Source: Adineta ricciae (taxonomy: Eukaryota; Rotifera; Eurotatoria; Adinetida; Adinetidae). Taken from it: a stretch of DNA of 64,000 nt. The notes under the pieces are model-generated. The model was given only the letters and a program-made list of their open reading frames with translations, was not told where the DNA came from and did no database searches. The stretch is taken from positions 1-64,000 of the forward strand of contig CAJNOJ010000163.1 of assembly GCA_905250025.1 (NCBI GenBank), given 5' to 3'. Below, one piece after another: positions 44,352 to 56,402 of the stretch (the first letter of the stretch is position 1; each line of letters begins with the position of its first letter). The position numbers and the translations under genes are program-made.

Positions 44352-46325
44352 CTATGAATTTTGATTTTTTATCATACGAATAAAAGAATAAACTACAGCG
44401 AGGAAAATAAAAAGGAAAAGTAACACGAAGAAAACGTAGAAGTTTCTCAGATTCGTTTTTGACTTCGACGATTCGGTTACTTCCTGTTGTTGAAAACTCA
44501 ATCGTCGACCATTATTAAATGACGTTCGACGAGCCCCATGAATGTATTCAACGTTAGGTGCGGCTTGTTGTACATTTAATGTAGTTCGCCTAAAAATAGA
44601 ACAAATAGTCAAACGTGAAAGCAATCCAAACAAACTTTTTTCGTTTCGGCAGACGACGTCGGGTTTCGTACGATGATATGTCCATTTAATCATCAATTTA
44701 TCTTACTGATTTCAATTAGACTTCTATATGCGACTCGTCATCAGTGCAATTATATGTTTTCTTGTCTATGTGTCATCTGAATACTACTCCAGAGATATCC
44801 AAAAAAAAGAACACACAACAACAAATGTCGAAAAGATGAGCGCGATTGTTAACAATCGTCATAAACAGGCAAAGTTGTTTACAAGTTGTAACTAACTCCT
44901 GTGAATGTTCTATTTACATTATTAGATCGACTAAATAACAAACGTTCGTACTATTTATCAGAGCAACTGAAGTTGATAAGATTTGTCTTTTCCCTTTTCT
45001 CTCTGGGTATATCAATCGAGATAAGTTGCGAGAAATAGAAAAGTTTCGGTGTCTAAACACATTTAGCATAGACGATGCTATAATCATCATCACACGGTCT
45101 GCTTGTTGTTAGTGCTAGTGGATTATCATCTCTTTAGGGAAACGACACGTTGTCAGAATTCATCGATGATAAGATTGATATATAAAAAAAGAAAAGAAAG
45201 AATAATATCCAGACAAAATACCTACTTNGATAAGTTGCGAGAAATAGAAAAGTTTCGGTGTCTAAACACATTTAGCATAGACGATGCTATAATCATCATC
45301 ACACGGTCTGCTTGTTGTTAGTGCTAGTGGATTATCATCTCTTTAGGGAAACGACACGTTGTCAGAATTCATCGATGATAAGATTGATATATAAAAAAAG
45401 AAAAGAAAGAATAATATCCAGACAAAATACCTACTTATTTAATGTTGTTGTCACTTTCGATGAATCCATTGGTTTGTTTTCACTAGACGATGTCGAATCT
45501 ATCGAAGTTCTATCTGTTATATATGTTCTAGAAGAAAAGAAAAAGAAAACATCAGTTTTTCATAATGTTTGTTCGACAAAAGAAATCTGTTACATGCTTC
45601 TTATTTAGTTAACATGTTCTCTTTCGCTGCTAACTTAGAAAAAAAACCAAATCTTCCGAACTTTCTTGTAGCGCTTCATATAAGAATGATGTATACACAC
45701 ATATGGTGATCAAAGGACAGACGTAATTCGAGATAAAACGCAATGGTAGACGAAGGAGAAAGAAAAACGTGAGGACGTGACGAACAAAGAGGTATGCTGT
45801 ACGTATTGTACACTTACATAAGGAGAGGATCAAAGAGTAAATGATATTTGAAACAGTAAATAAAAGTCAGATAGTTAAAATGTAAAGAATATCTCATTCC
45901 GGATTTCAGTGATAAGAGAAAACATTGAGAATTGTCATTTATTATTGGGTGGAAGGAACTCCTTGTAAAAAAGAAAAGAAGAACTATAAAAAAAACTGAT
46001 AAATATTCGTAAGTATGTAAAAATTTCTTTCGTTCTAACACGATTCATGACTGTTTCAATATGATGCAAGATTTCTCACGAGAGAGAGAGAGAGACGGAA
46101 GAAATTCATACGATTGAATTGTAACATACCTTACCTGTCTATTGTCACATCTTCATTTTCCTCATATTGAAACGAATTTTGACGACAGAGACTATTCCAC
46201 ACTGACATTGAATTTCGACGTCGTAGTGTCATTGAATCAGCCGAGTGTGCCATCGATTGGACTGCGTCACTTGCTGGTAAAGTTAATGTCCGCCGGCCAT
46301 ATCGCATCATTTGAAACGATCTCAT
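44352..46325 (-). CDS. Predicted tail-anchored membrane protein with RRxS/T sites
   Basis: Exon 1 46325-46135 and exon 2 44589-44352 join in phase to 142 residues across a 1545-base intron, far longer than others here. The protein is basic with repeated RR-x-S/T motifs (RRRNSM, RRTTLN, RRTSFN, RRLSFQ) of the kind used by PKA-like kinases. It ends in one membrane helix (FYVFFVLLFLFIFLAVVYSF) followed by about 10 residues, so it should be tail-anchored with a cytosolic N-terminus. Exon 2 alone can also be read from an ATG at 44693, giving a separate short protein. The repetition of the same motif in both exons favours joining them. No family recognised. Confidence 0.5.
45020..45436. repeat. 208-base perfect tandem duplication split by an N
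   Basis: 45020-45227 and 45229-45436 appear identical, separated only by the undetermined base at 45228. They lie inside the long intron of the tail-anchored protein gene. The pattern is typical of two overlapping contig ends joined without collapsing the overlap. Confidence 0.9.
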
Positions 46326-47002
46326 AGCGTCACTTCTGCAGACAATCTCACGATTAACAAACAAAGGAGGTTTCAGTCAACAGCATCACCATGGAATGAG
46401 ATTCACCATCTGTTGTTTACAGGACATTATTCCGATATGAATCTAGAAGATCTACATAAAGAAGACAAAAGAAGTGTTCTGTTGACTGATCGCGAAAATG
46501 ATTGTGTTTCTCACATTCGCTGGTGATCTTATCGATGTAAGAAAAAAGAAGAAATCAATCAATAAGTGACATATTATGTCGAGAACGCAAGGTTTTGCTA
46601 GTTGCAAGAAGAATACGCATTTAACTGCATTCATCTCACCTCAAGTGTGGAATGCAATTCGAAGAGTTTGCTTATTCCGTCATGAATTCGACTTTTCCCT
46701 TGATTAATTCTATTATTAAAAACGTACTACCGATGGTTTTTTTCAGTGCAAAAAGTATCGAAGGAAATGAAAGAGAGAAGATTTTTACAACAAAAAATGT
46801 ATTTTTATTCATTGGAAAATGAAATATAAATGAGCATGCGTATGCATATATATATATATATATATGAGCAAGAAAATAAATAAATGTTTCTTTTTTTATA
46901 ACATATTATCATTTGAGTAATAGAAGAAGATGAAAGTACGAAACAACATCAAGAAATAAACTGTTTAGAACAAATGTGTGTTTCTTGACACGTTTGTGTT
47001 TA
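46326..47002. other. Intergenic region with TA repeat
   Basis: It holds a (TA)n run at about 46846-46865 and AT-rich sequence. It contains the leader side of the tail-anchored protein gene and the 3' end of the discoidin protein gene, both minus strand. No gene seen. Confidence 0.4.
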
Positions 47003-50000
47003 TCAGTTTCCGAACCAATCGAAGACTAGAGCTCCACCGGATGACTGAGTCCAGAGACCTTGAACTGATGCTGCCCATGGATTAACACCAGCCTGCATTG
47101 CTGTCATGCCCGGTGCACCAACTGTTAGTCCATATGTATTGCTGGTGTGACATACTTTTGTACCACCACATTGAGCTGTCACCTAAAAGCAAAACCAATG
47201 AGTTGTTTTTTTTCGAAAACTACACTTAAAACGGTAGTTATACATTAGAAAGTTCTGTTGGATCGGTGACGACCCATGTTAAACCACGATCATTACTTCG
47301 AATGACTGAAGTGCCATCTTGTGCGTAACCATAGAGAGATTGAGTTTTCTCACTAGTATCGAAAGCAAATAAATTGATATTTGCTACCGTTGTATTTAAA
47401 GCTAAAATACAAATGAAGTATTCAAATTAAACCAGATCCACTTCTTACCAATCCATGTAGCCGATGATGATGCAACACCATTGAGAAGAACATGACATAA
47501 GAATGAAGTTCTACACAAACGAATGTCAATGAGTAGCTGGTGAAATTACATGTGGATTTTACCTTGTGGTTGATTCATCACAAACATAGACATCGTCCGC
47601 ATAAGTTAGACCTGCTTGAGATGGTGGGGCAACAAGTACTGATCGGACATTAAGTGCGTTCGACGTAGAGGAACAAACACCTGAACAGAAAACTGTTTTC
47701 CTGTTACTTCTATCATAATTGATCTTACTTGCAACAGTAGTATCTGAAGTATTCACGAGTCCAGTTACATTCAAAATAAAACCGCTCGTTTTCGTCAGTA
47801 AATCACTTGGTTGTACAACATCAATAATATAAATACGTAGATATCGAATGAGGAGTGAACTGGCCAATGGAACAATGTACGATGAACTACCATTAACAGG
47901 ATAAACCATTGAATCTACTGCAAAACTAACTCCATCCCAACTATAGCCAATTTGAATCGAAAGAATAGGTGCAAATGCTGCTGGAACAGCCAGTTGAATA
48001 CCGTTGACTAACGTTAAATTACCAAAACTGATTTGCATATAAGTAGTACCGGATAACATCCATTGATGTGATCGATATCCTGTTTGCCAACCACTTGATC
48101 TAACTAAGGAAGCATCTGATCCTCGAACGCTACTACTGAATTGGCAAGAATCTAATCCACCGAGAATATTGGAATAAGTCGAGGCTATTAACAATTAGGA
48201 CCATTATTACATAGAAGAAAACGAACGGAATTTCACATTACCTGATGTCATGGATGTGGATAAAGAAATAACGTCTTGAAACGCAAATACTGTTGATGCG
48301 GGATAGTATGCAACATTTGTTCTGAAAGATGAAACGATCACCCGTGTACATAAGAACTCTTTCTTGCACTTTACCTTGCTCGTTTCATACAGAGAAATTC
48401 ATGTGGAATTGTAATTATGGGTGAGTTGTATCGTTGATAGACCAATGCCATTTGATTCGATATGCCGATGTTCAAAGAAAATGTCAATGAGCCTACATCA
48501 TTGAAAAGTAATGTACCCAACTACAGAAAAAAAACAATCAAAGTCTATATAATCGAAGTAGATATTCTTATTACATTGAATAGAACGTATGAACTGTTAT
48601 CAGTGGTGTAGTTTGTTCCAATCGTAGTTGAATTATAGCTCTTGAATGAGATCCATGTTGGTAAGTAGACGATTATTTGAGCATTGATACATTCGGCATT
48701 GGAATTGTTTGCATGACTGTATTGAATTTTACCGCTATAAGTTGATCTAAATTCCAAAACAAACAAAAGCTTTTCTTCTGCACTTCTGAGCTTTCCAACG
48801 TACCCCATAAGATAAGTGCCACTTGTTAAGTCGGTACGATTGACAATCATGATTGGTCTTTCAGTTCCATTTCTTGAAACAACATTCGAATATGTTTGTG
48901 TCATATTAAGTCCTGCAAATGTGGCAGTTAAACCCACAGTAAATGCAAAATTTGTTTCTGCTGACGGATTATCCGTTAAATAGCCAGTTGCTCGAACAGC
49001 GATAAAATTATCCGTTGCATTTGAAAAATTACTTATTATTGTTGAAATTCCTTTTAAAAACAAAATAAATATACAATTTCATTTCAGACGCTTCTTCTTC
49101 TCCTACCTGTATTTGTCACTACACCTAGATCAAGATAGGCTGTGTCTTGATAAGTTGAACCGGCGACACTTGAGGAGTATGTCCATTGATATTTATTTCC
49201 AAGAGCATATTCGTACATAAACGATCCAACATTTATACCAGCAGAAAGAACAGTAGCTGAGAGAATATTGACTGAAACAGCACTTGAGACTGGTACACTG
49301 GCAATAAGAAGTTGCAAACGGCCTTGAGAATACGTTGGAAGATAAACTTTGAAGTCGAATGTAACTGGTTGACGGATGCCGCTTTGAATAGTTGAGTTAC
49401 TAACTCCTAGAACTACGTTTGATGAATCGTTGGGCTAAAAGATCGAACGGATAGGTCTGATCGGAAGTGTCTCAAGCAAGAATTACTCACGAATAATGTG
49501 AAACCTGTGTAACTAGTGTAGCTTTTCACTGTTAATGGATAACTAGTATTGACAAAAGATTGATTGTTGTTAATCAATGCCGAGATAGTAACAGATAGTT
49601 GATTATTAACCGCCACTGTGGTCGTCACTGGCACGCGAACATTTGCTTGAACGACTAACTATAGAAGTAGAAGAACATGACGAATTAGTAGATGAAAAAA
49701 AAGATTGACTTACTGTGCTGGCCGTTGCATTAGTTGGATCAAGTGGATAATAGCAGAGTGTACCAAGATCCAGATACATTGACGAGTTGTATAACGTTGA
49801 TCCGCCGCTAAACACCAAATTCAAACTCTCCTCTATATTCAATATAGTTATTTCGTCTTACCTAGACAAGGATGGTGTTGCTTTGCTCTTCATGCACATT
49901 AGATTATCACCGGCACTAACGACATATGCAGTAGTGAAGTATGCAGCATTGCTTGAGCCGGCTGCTATTCCAAATAGAAAAGCAACAGGATAACATTGTT

Positions 50001-53000
50001 GAGTGGTGAGATTTAGAGCAATAACGAATTGTGTACGAATAGAAACATCTTGGCCAAGGTAAGCGAATGAGCCGTTGTTTGTATCATTCATTTGTTCATA
50101 GGCTGAGGCATTTAGTGGGCTGATTGCTGATGGCTAAATGAACAGAATTTTAGAATATAGGAAAAATAAAGATTTTTATTTACATTTCCAAATGAGCTGG
50201 TTGAACCACTAGTAAATGATGATGTTATGGATGCCAATGCCGATTGACCAGATGGTACCAAATTCGATAATTGCAAATTGAACGAAGAAGCCGATTGTGT
50301 TGTCGCAAGGAGGTAAACTTGAATAATTACTGTATTTGAATCAACTGATAATGATGCATTGACGGTTGAAGTATTTGCTAGATAGAAATCAGAGACTTAA
50401 CATAATGAAAAACAACGATAATCAAGTGAGAGTACGTACAACCAACGCTACATATTAAACCAAGATTTGTTGTTGCTATTGCGGATGCTCCATTTGTATT
50501 ATACGTAAATACCGAAGAGACATCATTTGAACATGGAACATTACTACCACGTTGTGGAGATATATCAACCCTGCATACACTTGTTTGTTGATTGGCTTCA
50601 TTAGTAACTAGATTATAGAGAAAGGTGGGACGAATGATTCGATATAGTTTTTCTTTATCGTTTTACTTACTGGCACTGTTCAATGATGAATATGCTCCGT
50701 AAGAACCAGATGGAACTTTCAAAGCATAATTAGCAACGGTTAATCCATTTATTGTGTACGCTTGTGTACTAGTGTTCAATGCAAACATTAAAGGTGTTCC
50801 CTACAAAAGAATGTGCTTTATTTGATTAGTCAACTAGTTTCTTCACATACAATAACACTTGGTGGAGTAACGAGTTGACTTCCAGAGAAAAGTATTTGTC
50901 CAACCCAGATATTGGTCGGGGCGTAATAGACATCAAGACTAACATATGTGGATTGTCCATCGCCTAATGCAGTTTCAATTTTCACATATACTCCTAGAAA
51001 ATTTTCGAGAAGAATAGTTGGTGAAAAAAGTAAAAGAATATGCGGCTTTCTTACCAAGGCGAATTTGACCGAGAGAACTATCCGTTTGTGTGGATTGATA
51101 ATTACATAATGGACCCAATTGAATATAAGCTGTATCGTTTTTCCGTTGGTTATATCTACAATAATAGGAATACGAAGTTTTTTTTAAAAACAGCCGTGTT
51201 ATCTTAATCACCTCGAAGCATAGGTTATAAATGGTGATTGAGGTTGATTGTAGTATGTTGGTATTAAACATGGAAGATTCGTTCCGACAGAGAGAACTTG
51301 AACCAAACATATACTTGCAGCTGGTTGACCGCTACCAGGAGATGATTCATTAGTTGTGATTCGTACTGTCATCGGTGTATAGAGGCCACCTGCTTGTGTG
51401 AAGATATCGTAATAGAATAAACGTGTATAACCCAAAGTTGTTGCTGATTGATTGGTTGTTACATTGTTTTCATAGGATAAGCTGAAAGTTGGTTGAGTGA
51501 GCGACTGTAAACGAGAAAAAGATCCGTAGGTGTGCTTTGAAAAAGAAGTTTTCATTTTACTGTTGAGTTGTAACTGATAGGAGTGACATTATAAGCAGCA
51601 TTTCCAAGCCAAATTGTATTGTTTCCCAAAGTCATAGCCACGGTTGGCCAAAGAACAGTTTGAGTTGTATTCATCACTTGAAAAATTGCATTAAATCTAA
51701 TCAGAGAGAGAACATGCAAAACTTCAAAGTCAAATTCTATTTTCATTTACACTAATGTATTGACGTCATCAGAATAGGAACTTTGACGTACGCCTGTATT
51801 TTGTATCACACCGTAATCATACGATAGTTGATCGTAGATAGTCGAATTAACACTTGATGAGTAGGTTCGTCGAGAGATACTTGTGTCAGCACATTGAGGA
51901 TTTGAACCAGCCATATTTTCACCAGCAGATTGAATTAGTACCGAACATGACTTCAATGAAGGTGTAGAAGAGTTTCCTGCGCCGTTCAATTCAATAACGA
52001 CTGGCGCAACAAAACCACTTGGAATAATCATTGTTACTTGCATTACTAATGATTGATAGATGCCCACTGAAGTCGCTTGTTGAGTGATGGAGAATGTTGG
52101 TAACGACCCGTTCTGTATATATTCGTGGTTCAATTCATATTTTTCGATGAAAGAAAGAGACTAATGACTTACAATAGCATATGTGGCTACACTTGGTAAC
52201 GCGGAAATTGAATATGTTTGTGATGCCGTCGAACTGGATGACGTTGCTTGAGCAGTCAGTGTACCAGCGATATATGAACTGACACTATCGGTTTTAAATA
52301 CACGACCGTAAACAGTAATATACAGAGTTGATGATGATCCACTATACGATTCTATTAATAGATACAAATTGATGAAATGATGTGAACGTAAAAGTTGTTA
52401 TATACGTGTATTAACAATTTGACCAAGAGTGATTGTAATTTGATTGTTTACCAATGCGGATGTTAAGTTGACTGATATTTCGTAGCCTAATGTTGGTAAA
52501 TGTTGAAAACCGCTGCTCGCAGTCTTGAAAAAAGAGAACTATTAGAAGAGAGCTTTTCATTTGGAATACGTTACTTGAATGTAAGCAGAACAAAGCCCGA
52601 TTTGCGATGGATTATTGTTTTTAATTGTGAAAACAAAGTTTGACGCGTACGTGGCATTGTAATTGACCGGAACTGCTACCGAGAATGGTGAACCTTGTGC
52701 AAACTGTAAAGTTGAGTTGTTAATTGTGCCGAGACTTAATGGACCTATTGTACCCTATACAAAGATATACCGAATCAAACAAATGATAATGCCAAATGAT
52801 TATTTTCAACGAACTCCTGAAGCATTTGCAAAGATGAACAAAGCTTGACCGATCCAGATCTCCGAAACATTGTTATATTCGATACCGACAGTGACCCACT
52901 AGAAAATGAAATACGACCGATGATGACGACTGAGTCATTGTTTGCACTTACATATTGAGATCCATTTGTTTGATAAGAAGGATTGCTAATCACCACACTA

Positions 53001-53874
53001 CGGAAACCGATTTGAATGACGCTTTGTGTATCGTTAGTCGGTGCGTATAAACCACTGTTAACTACAGTTCCAAAATCAATACGAGCATCATTAAACTAAA
53101 ATTAATCATTCTAAAATTCATAATCTTCTATTCGAACAATACTTGTGATGTATTCATTGCTGATGTCATCGTTATTGAGGGATCATAGATAGTCTGTGTG
53201 TTGGCGAAATTACTACCGACATATGTTATTTGAGGTTTTGATACTTGCATAACAGCAGTATCATTATCTGGCATGATGATTTCCACGCTAAGATCCGTTG
53301 AAACACTTGAGCCCGTCGAATACGGGATGGTTATTGTCACCACAAAATCGCAGTAATCCCCTACGAGGAAATATTCATTTAATGCAAACAAGTTGCTTTT
53401 ATTTCGCTTACCAACTCGGACCAGAATGGAAGAGTTGCAATTGCCTTGTTTCACGTAATCAACATTAACAGTAGCATTTACTGCGCCAACCGATGGAATC
53501 ACTTGAATAGAAATATACAAATGCAAACGAAATTATCGTTGCAGTACGTTTTTTGTGAATATTAGGAAGCAGACCGATTATATTACGATAGAAATATTCA
53601 AATTGCTATGAATGAGAAACTTTTATTTTCGAAGCACTCAAGAATAGTATTTTCTCCACCGTTTTTCAATGTCTCCAACCCTCTTCATCTCATCACGTAT
53701 CTTTACAAAAGTATTTCGTTACTCGAATCTGTCACGATCGATTCCTCAGGCGAATAATGTCACTCGGAAAATCTGTTTCACCCGATAATTCAATTCGCGT
53801 TTCTTACCTGAAGCAGCTATGATCATTATCACAACGACCATTAACACATTCCATTGTTTTATGTTCAATTTCAT
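47003..53874 (-). CDS. Large secreted multi-module protein with discoidin-like domain
   Basis: A heavily split minus-strand gene, perhaps 25-30 exons; I have not fixed every junction. It starts at 53874 with a signal peptide (VLMVVVIMIIAASG core) and ends at 47003-47005 (VFDWFGN then stop). Between are six or seven beta-rich modules of about 200-230 residues. Each contains an S-x-G-x-N-[LFV] turn (SVGTNLPC, SAGDNLMC, SAGINVGS) and then an [LI]xLGx[LV] strand (LDLGVVTNTG, IQLGPLCNYQ, LDLGTLCYYP). Near 47800-48190 a segment with SSGWQTG and YMQISFGNL looks like an F5/8-type (discoidin) sugar- or lipid-binding domain. There is no clear membrane helix at the end, so it is probably secreted. N-glycosylation sequons are dense. 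It could be two adjacent genes, but no internal start or signal peptide is seen. Confidence 0.65.
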
Positions 53875-55025
53875 CTTACTTGTAGGACCTCCTCCGCGCA
53901 AATGACTGCAAATGAAGTTTTGTTTTTTAAATAAGAAAATATTTTTTCTCTTTTTACTTTTTTATTTCTCATTTTTTTCTCTCTCTCTGTTTTCCAATTA
54001 CTTTTCAGAAAGGATAAAAAAAGAAGTTTATCGACACATACATTTGCCATTGTCATAAATTTGAAGAAATTTCACTCCCTATTTTCAGTTTTTCTGCCAA
54101 CGACGTCGTTCAACTATTCCTTTGTTCTCTGAACATTAATGTCTACGCAGCAGCTTTCCACTCAAATACTTGAAAACAAATTTTAATTTAGTAAAAGCTT
54201 TTCTCTTTTTTTCATATCATTAGAAAAGAAGTAAACACTAAAACAAAACGCAACTTCAATTGCACAGTTTAAGAATTCATCAGCCATTGCCCTTTTAAAG
54301 ACAATAAATACTGTTATGTGACTGGAAACCAGACTAGCGTGTACTTTTAGAAAGTGTGCACGTATTCTGAATAAGCAAATCATCTTTCGAAGATATGCAT
54401 CATCGAAGATGTATCCTCGAACTAAGAAGGCCTTTATTCGCGATTTCATTGCTGTATAGAATTTTTGCATCCATCTCAAGGAAATTACTTGAGTCTTATA
54501 TATTATTTATGATTGCTCTTTTTGATATTTTCAAGAAGCGCGAAAAAGGTTCCAGAGAATAAGCACTTTTTTCTGAAAGGATAAAATTTCACAATGAATT
54601 GTCAATTTGAAGAGAACAACAACGTTATTTCTTTGTAAACTTCAACGAGACTCTGCCAATTTGCAATGTTCATCACGTACTGGCTGATAGCTCGCTTGGA
54701 GAATGCAAAGAATTCTAGAAAATTAGAATAATGGTAGACAAAGAAGTGAACGGAAAAGAAGTGTGAGATGACGTGAGCGAAATTTCACTCTTTTATAAAC
54801 GCGCTTTCTTTCTTTTCATGTTCACACGCACTTTAAACATTCATTCATTCTTTTTTGTACTTGAATTTATTCATGTTCGTTTATCACAACAATAAGATAC
54901 AAAACCGAATATAAACACCAACATTTGAGAAAAACAAGACAGAGCAAACATTGCATTGTGATTGCACATCTGACATCTAAAAGCTACAACGACAATATCG
55001 AACACACCAACAAAATCAATTTCTT
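53875..55025. other. Intergenic region, no gene seen
   Basis: About 1.15 kb. An acceptor-like site (complement of 53906-53907) lies 32 bases before the discoidin-protein ATG. A minus-strand frame at 54183-54479 has no early ATG and no motif. The PUDP 3' end lies at the right edge. Confidence 0.4.
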
Positions 55026-55818
55026 TTAAACATCATCAAACGGAGGTAAACCAAACTCCACGGGATCGAATTTCAACAAGCTATCCAATTTAAGTGTGAC
55101 ATGTTTCAAGATCCACGGATCGTAATTACTTAATGGTAAGCTGGGAACCAGGACGACCCTCATTCCAGCTGAGAGGGCAGCTCGAACGCCATTTTCTCCA
55201 TCTTCGAATACTAAACATTGACTCATGGAAATCGGCGGATTGGGGAATTTCTCTGCACATGCAAGGAATATATCCGGTTCGGGTTTAGTTAAACGGATTT
55301 CTTTGGTTTCGGTACAAATGACCGGATCGAATAGTTTGAATAACTCTCGATGACCACTTATTTTTAACGTGTATAATTCATGAGATGAACCTGTGCCAAT
55401 TGCTTGAAAAATAAAAGAGAAAGATTTCACAAGAGCACATACTGTTTCATACCCATAGGAATGTTGTAGTTGGCTAAATGCCGAATCAAACGCTCGGCAC
55501 CCGGTAATAATTCAGCGGATGGAAATGCTTGAGTATACAATTCGTTAGATTTAGCTAAAAATTCTTCATCTGTCATTGGTAAATTCAATTCTCCTACAAA
55601 CAAGAACAGATTTCTACCAAGAAACAAACGTTTACTAAAAACGCACGAATCAATATTTGTCCAGCCTCCAATGCTGATTTTCCCATCATTTCTAATTTCG
55701 TTTCTGTGCTAAAATTCTTTCCATATGGTGCACATAATTGTTGCATACATTCTGTATAAATAGATTCCGTGTCTAATAGCAAACCGTCCAAATCGAATAT
55801 ACAATGTGTAACACTCAT
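55026..55818 (-). CDS. PUDP: HAD-family phosphatase, pseudouridine-5'-phosphatase type
   Basis: Exons 55818-55647, 55593-55453 and 55402-55026 give 229 residues, the usual length. The HAD motif I nucleophile pair is in CIFDLDGLLLDTES (DxD). Motif II is the Gly-Thr-Gly segment (AIGTGSSHEL), motif III Lys is in TKPEPDIFLACAEKF and motif IV acidic residues in LVFEDGENGVRAALSAGM. The overall match to human PUDP (HDHD1), including MGKSALEAGQI and the FGLPPFDD ending, supports a cytosolic phosphatase acting on pseudouridine 5'-phosphate. Related plant/yeast HADs act on other phosphates, so substrate is by homology. A near-ideal acceptor (AG complement at 55840-55841) lies 22 bases before the ATG. 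Confidence 0.9.
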
Positions 55819-56402
55819 GATAAACTCGTCAAACGAAATCTAAAATAATGTTTTTACTGTTCTTTATCTGTGAATCGATCGTTAACAAACAAATTCCGGT
55901 CAGACGGAGAAGTATTAGATTAAGTTAATTAGGATGTACTATTTCCGAAAGGGACTCATTTCATTAGTTAAAAAGTGTGTAAATGCAGTATTAATTTGCT
56001 TTTCCTATGCTGAGCTATTCTCTGAAAAAGCAATAAATATGAAATGTTTTACTTACCCTAAGTATAGTTTCCTCGAAGGAAATTGAGACATAGAAAAAAT
56101 CTGAGGAAAACATTTTACCGATTACGAGAGGTTTTTTCTCAAATATATGCAATGTTCAGGCAGACTTCGTAGAAAGCATCGCTGAACTGACTTGAAAGTT
56201 GTTGGAAAGGATGAAAAGACAATGTCGATTGTTTCTACCGTGTTTAGTCTGAAAAAAAGCACATCAAATAATTGTTGTCGAATAAATACTTCATAACCAA
56301 ATTTGTTATTTTGTTCGTGGGGAAAATGAATAGAAATAAAAGACGAGAACATTTCACACAGAAAAACACGATTCGCGACATATTGAAAGACAAATCATTT
56401 CG
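55819..56402. other. Intergenic region, no gene seen
   Basis: About 580 bases holding the PUDP leader and the ZIP11 3' end. No motif recognised. Confidence 0.4.

Noticed and set aside
45103..45608. Two nearly identical short plus-strand frames
   Set aside because: They lie in the 208-base duplication around the N and inside an intron; probably an assembly artefact.
54183..54479. Minus-strand frame of 98 codons
   Set aside because: It begins at a non-ATG codon and has no motif or splice context.
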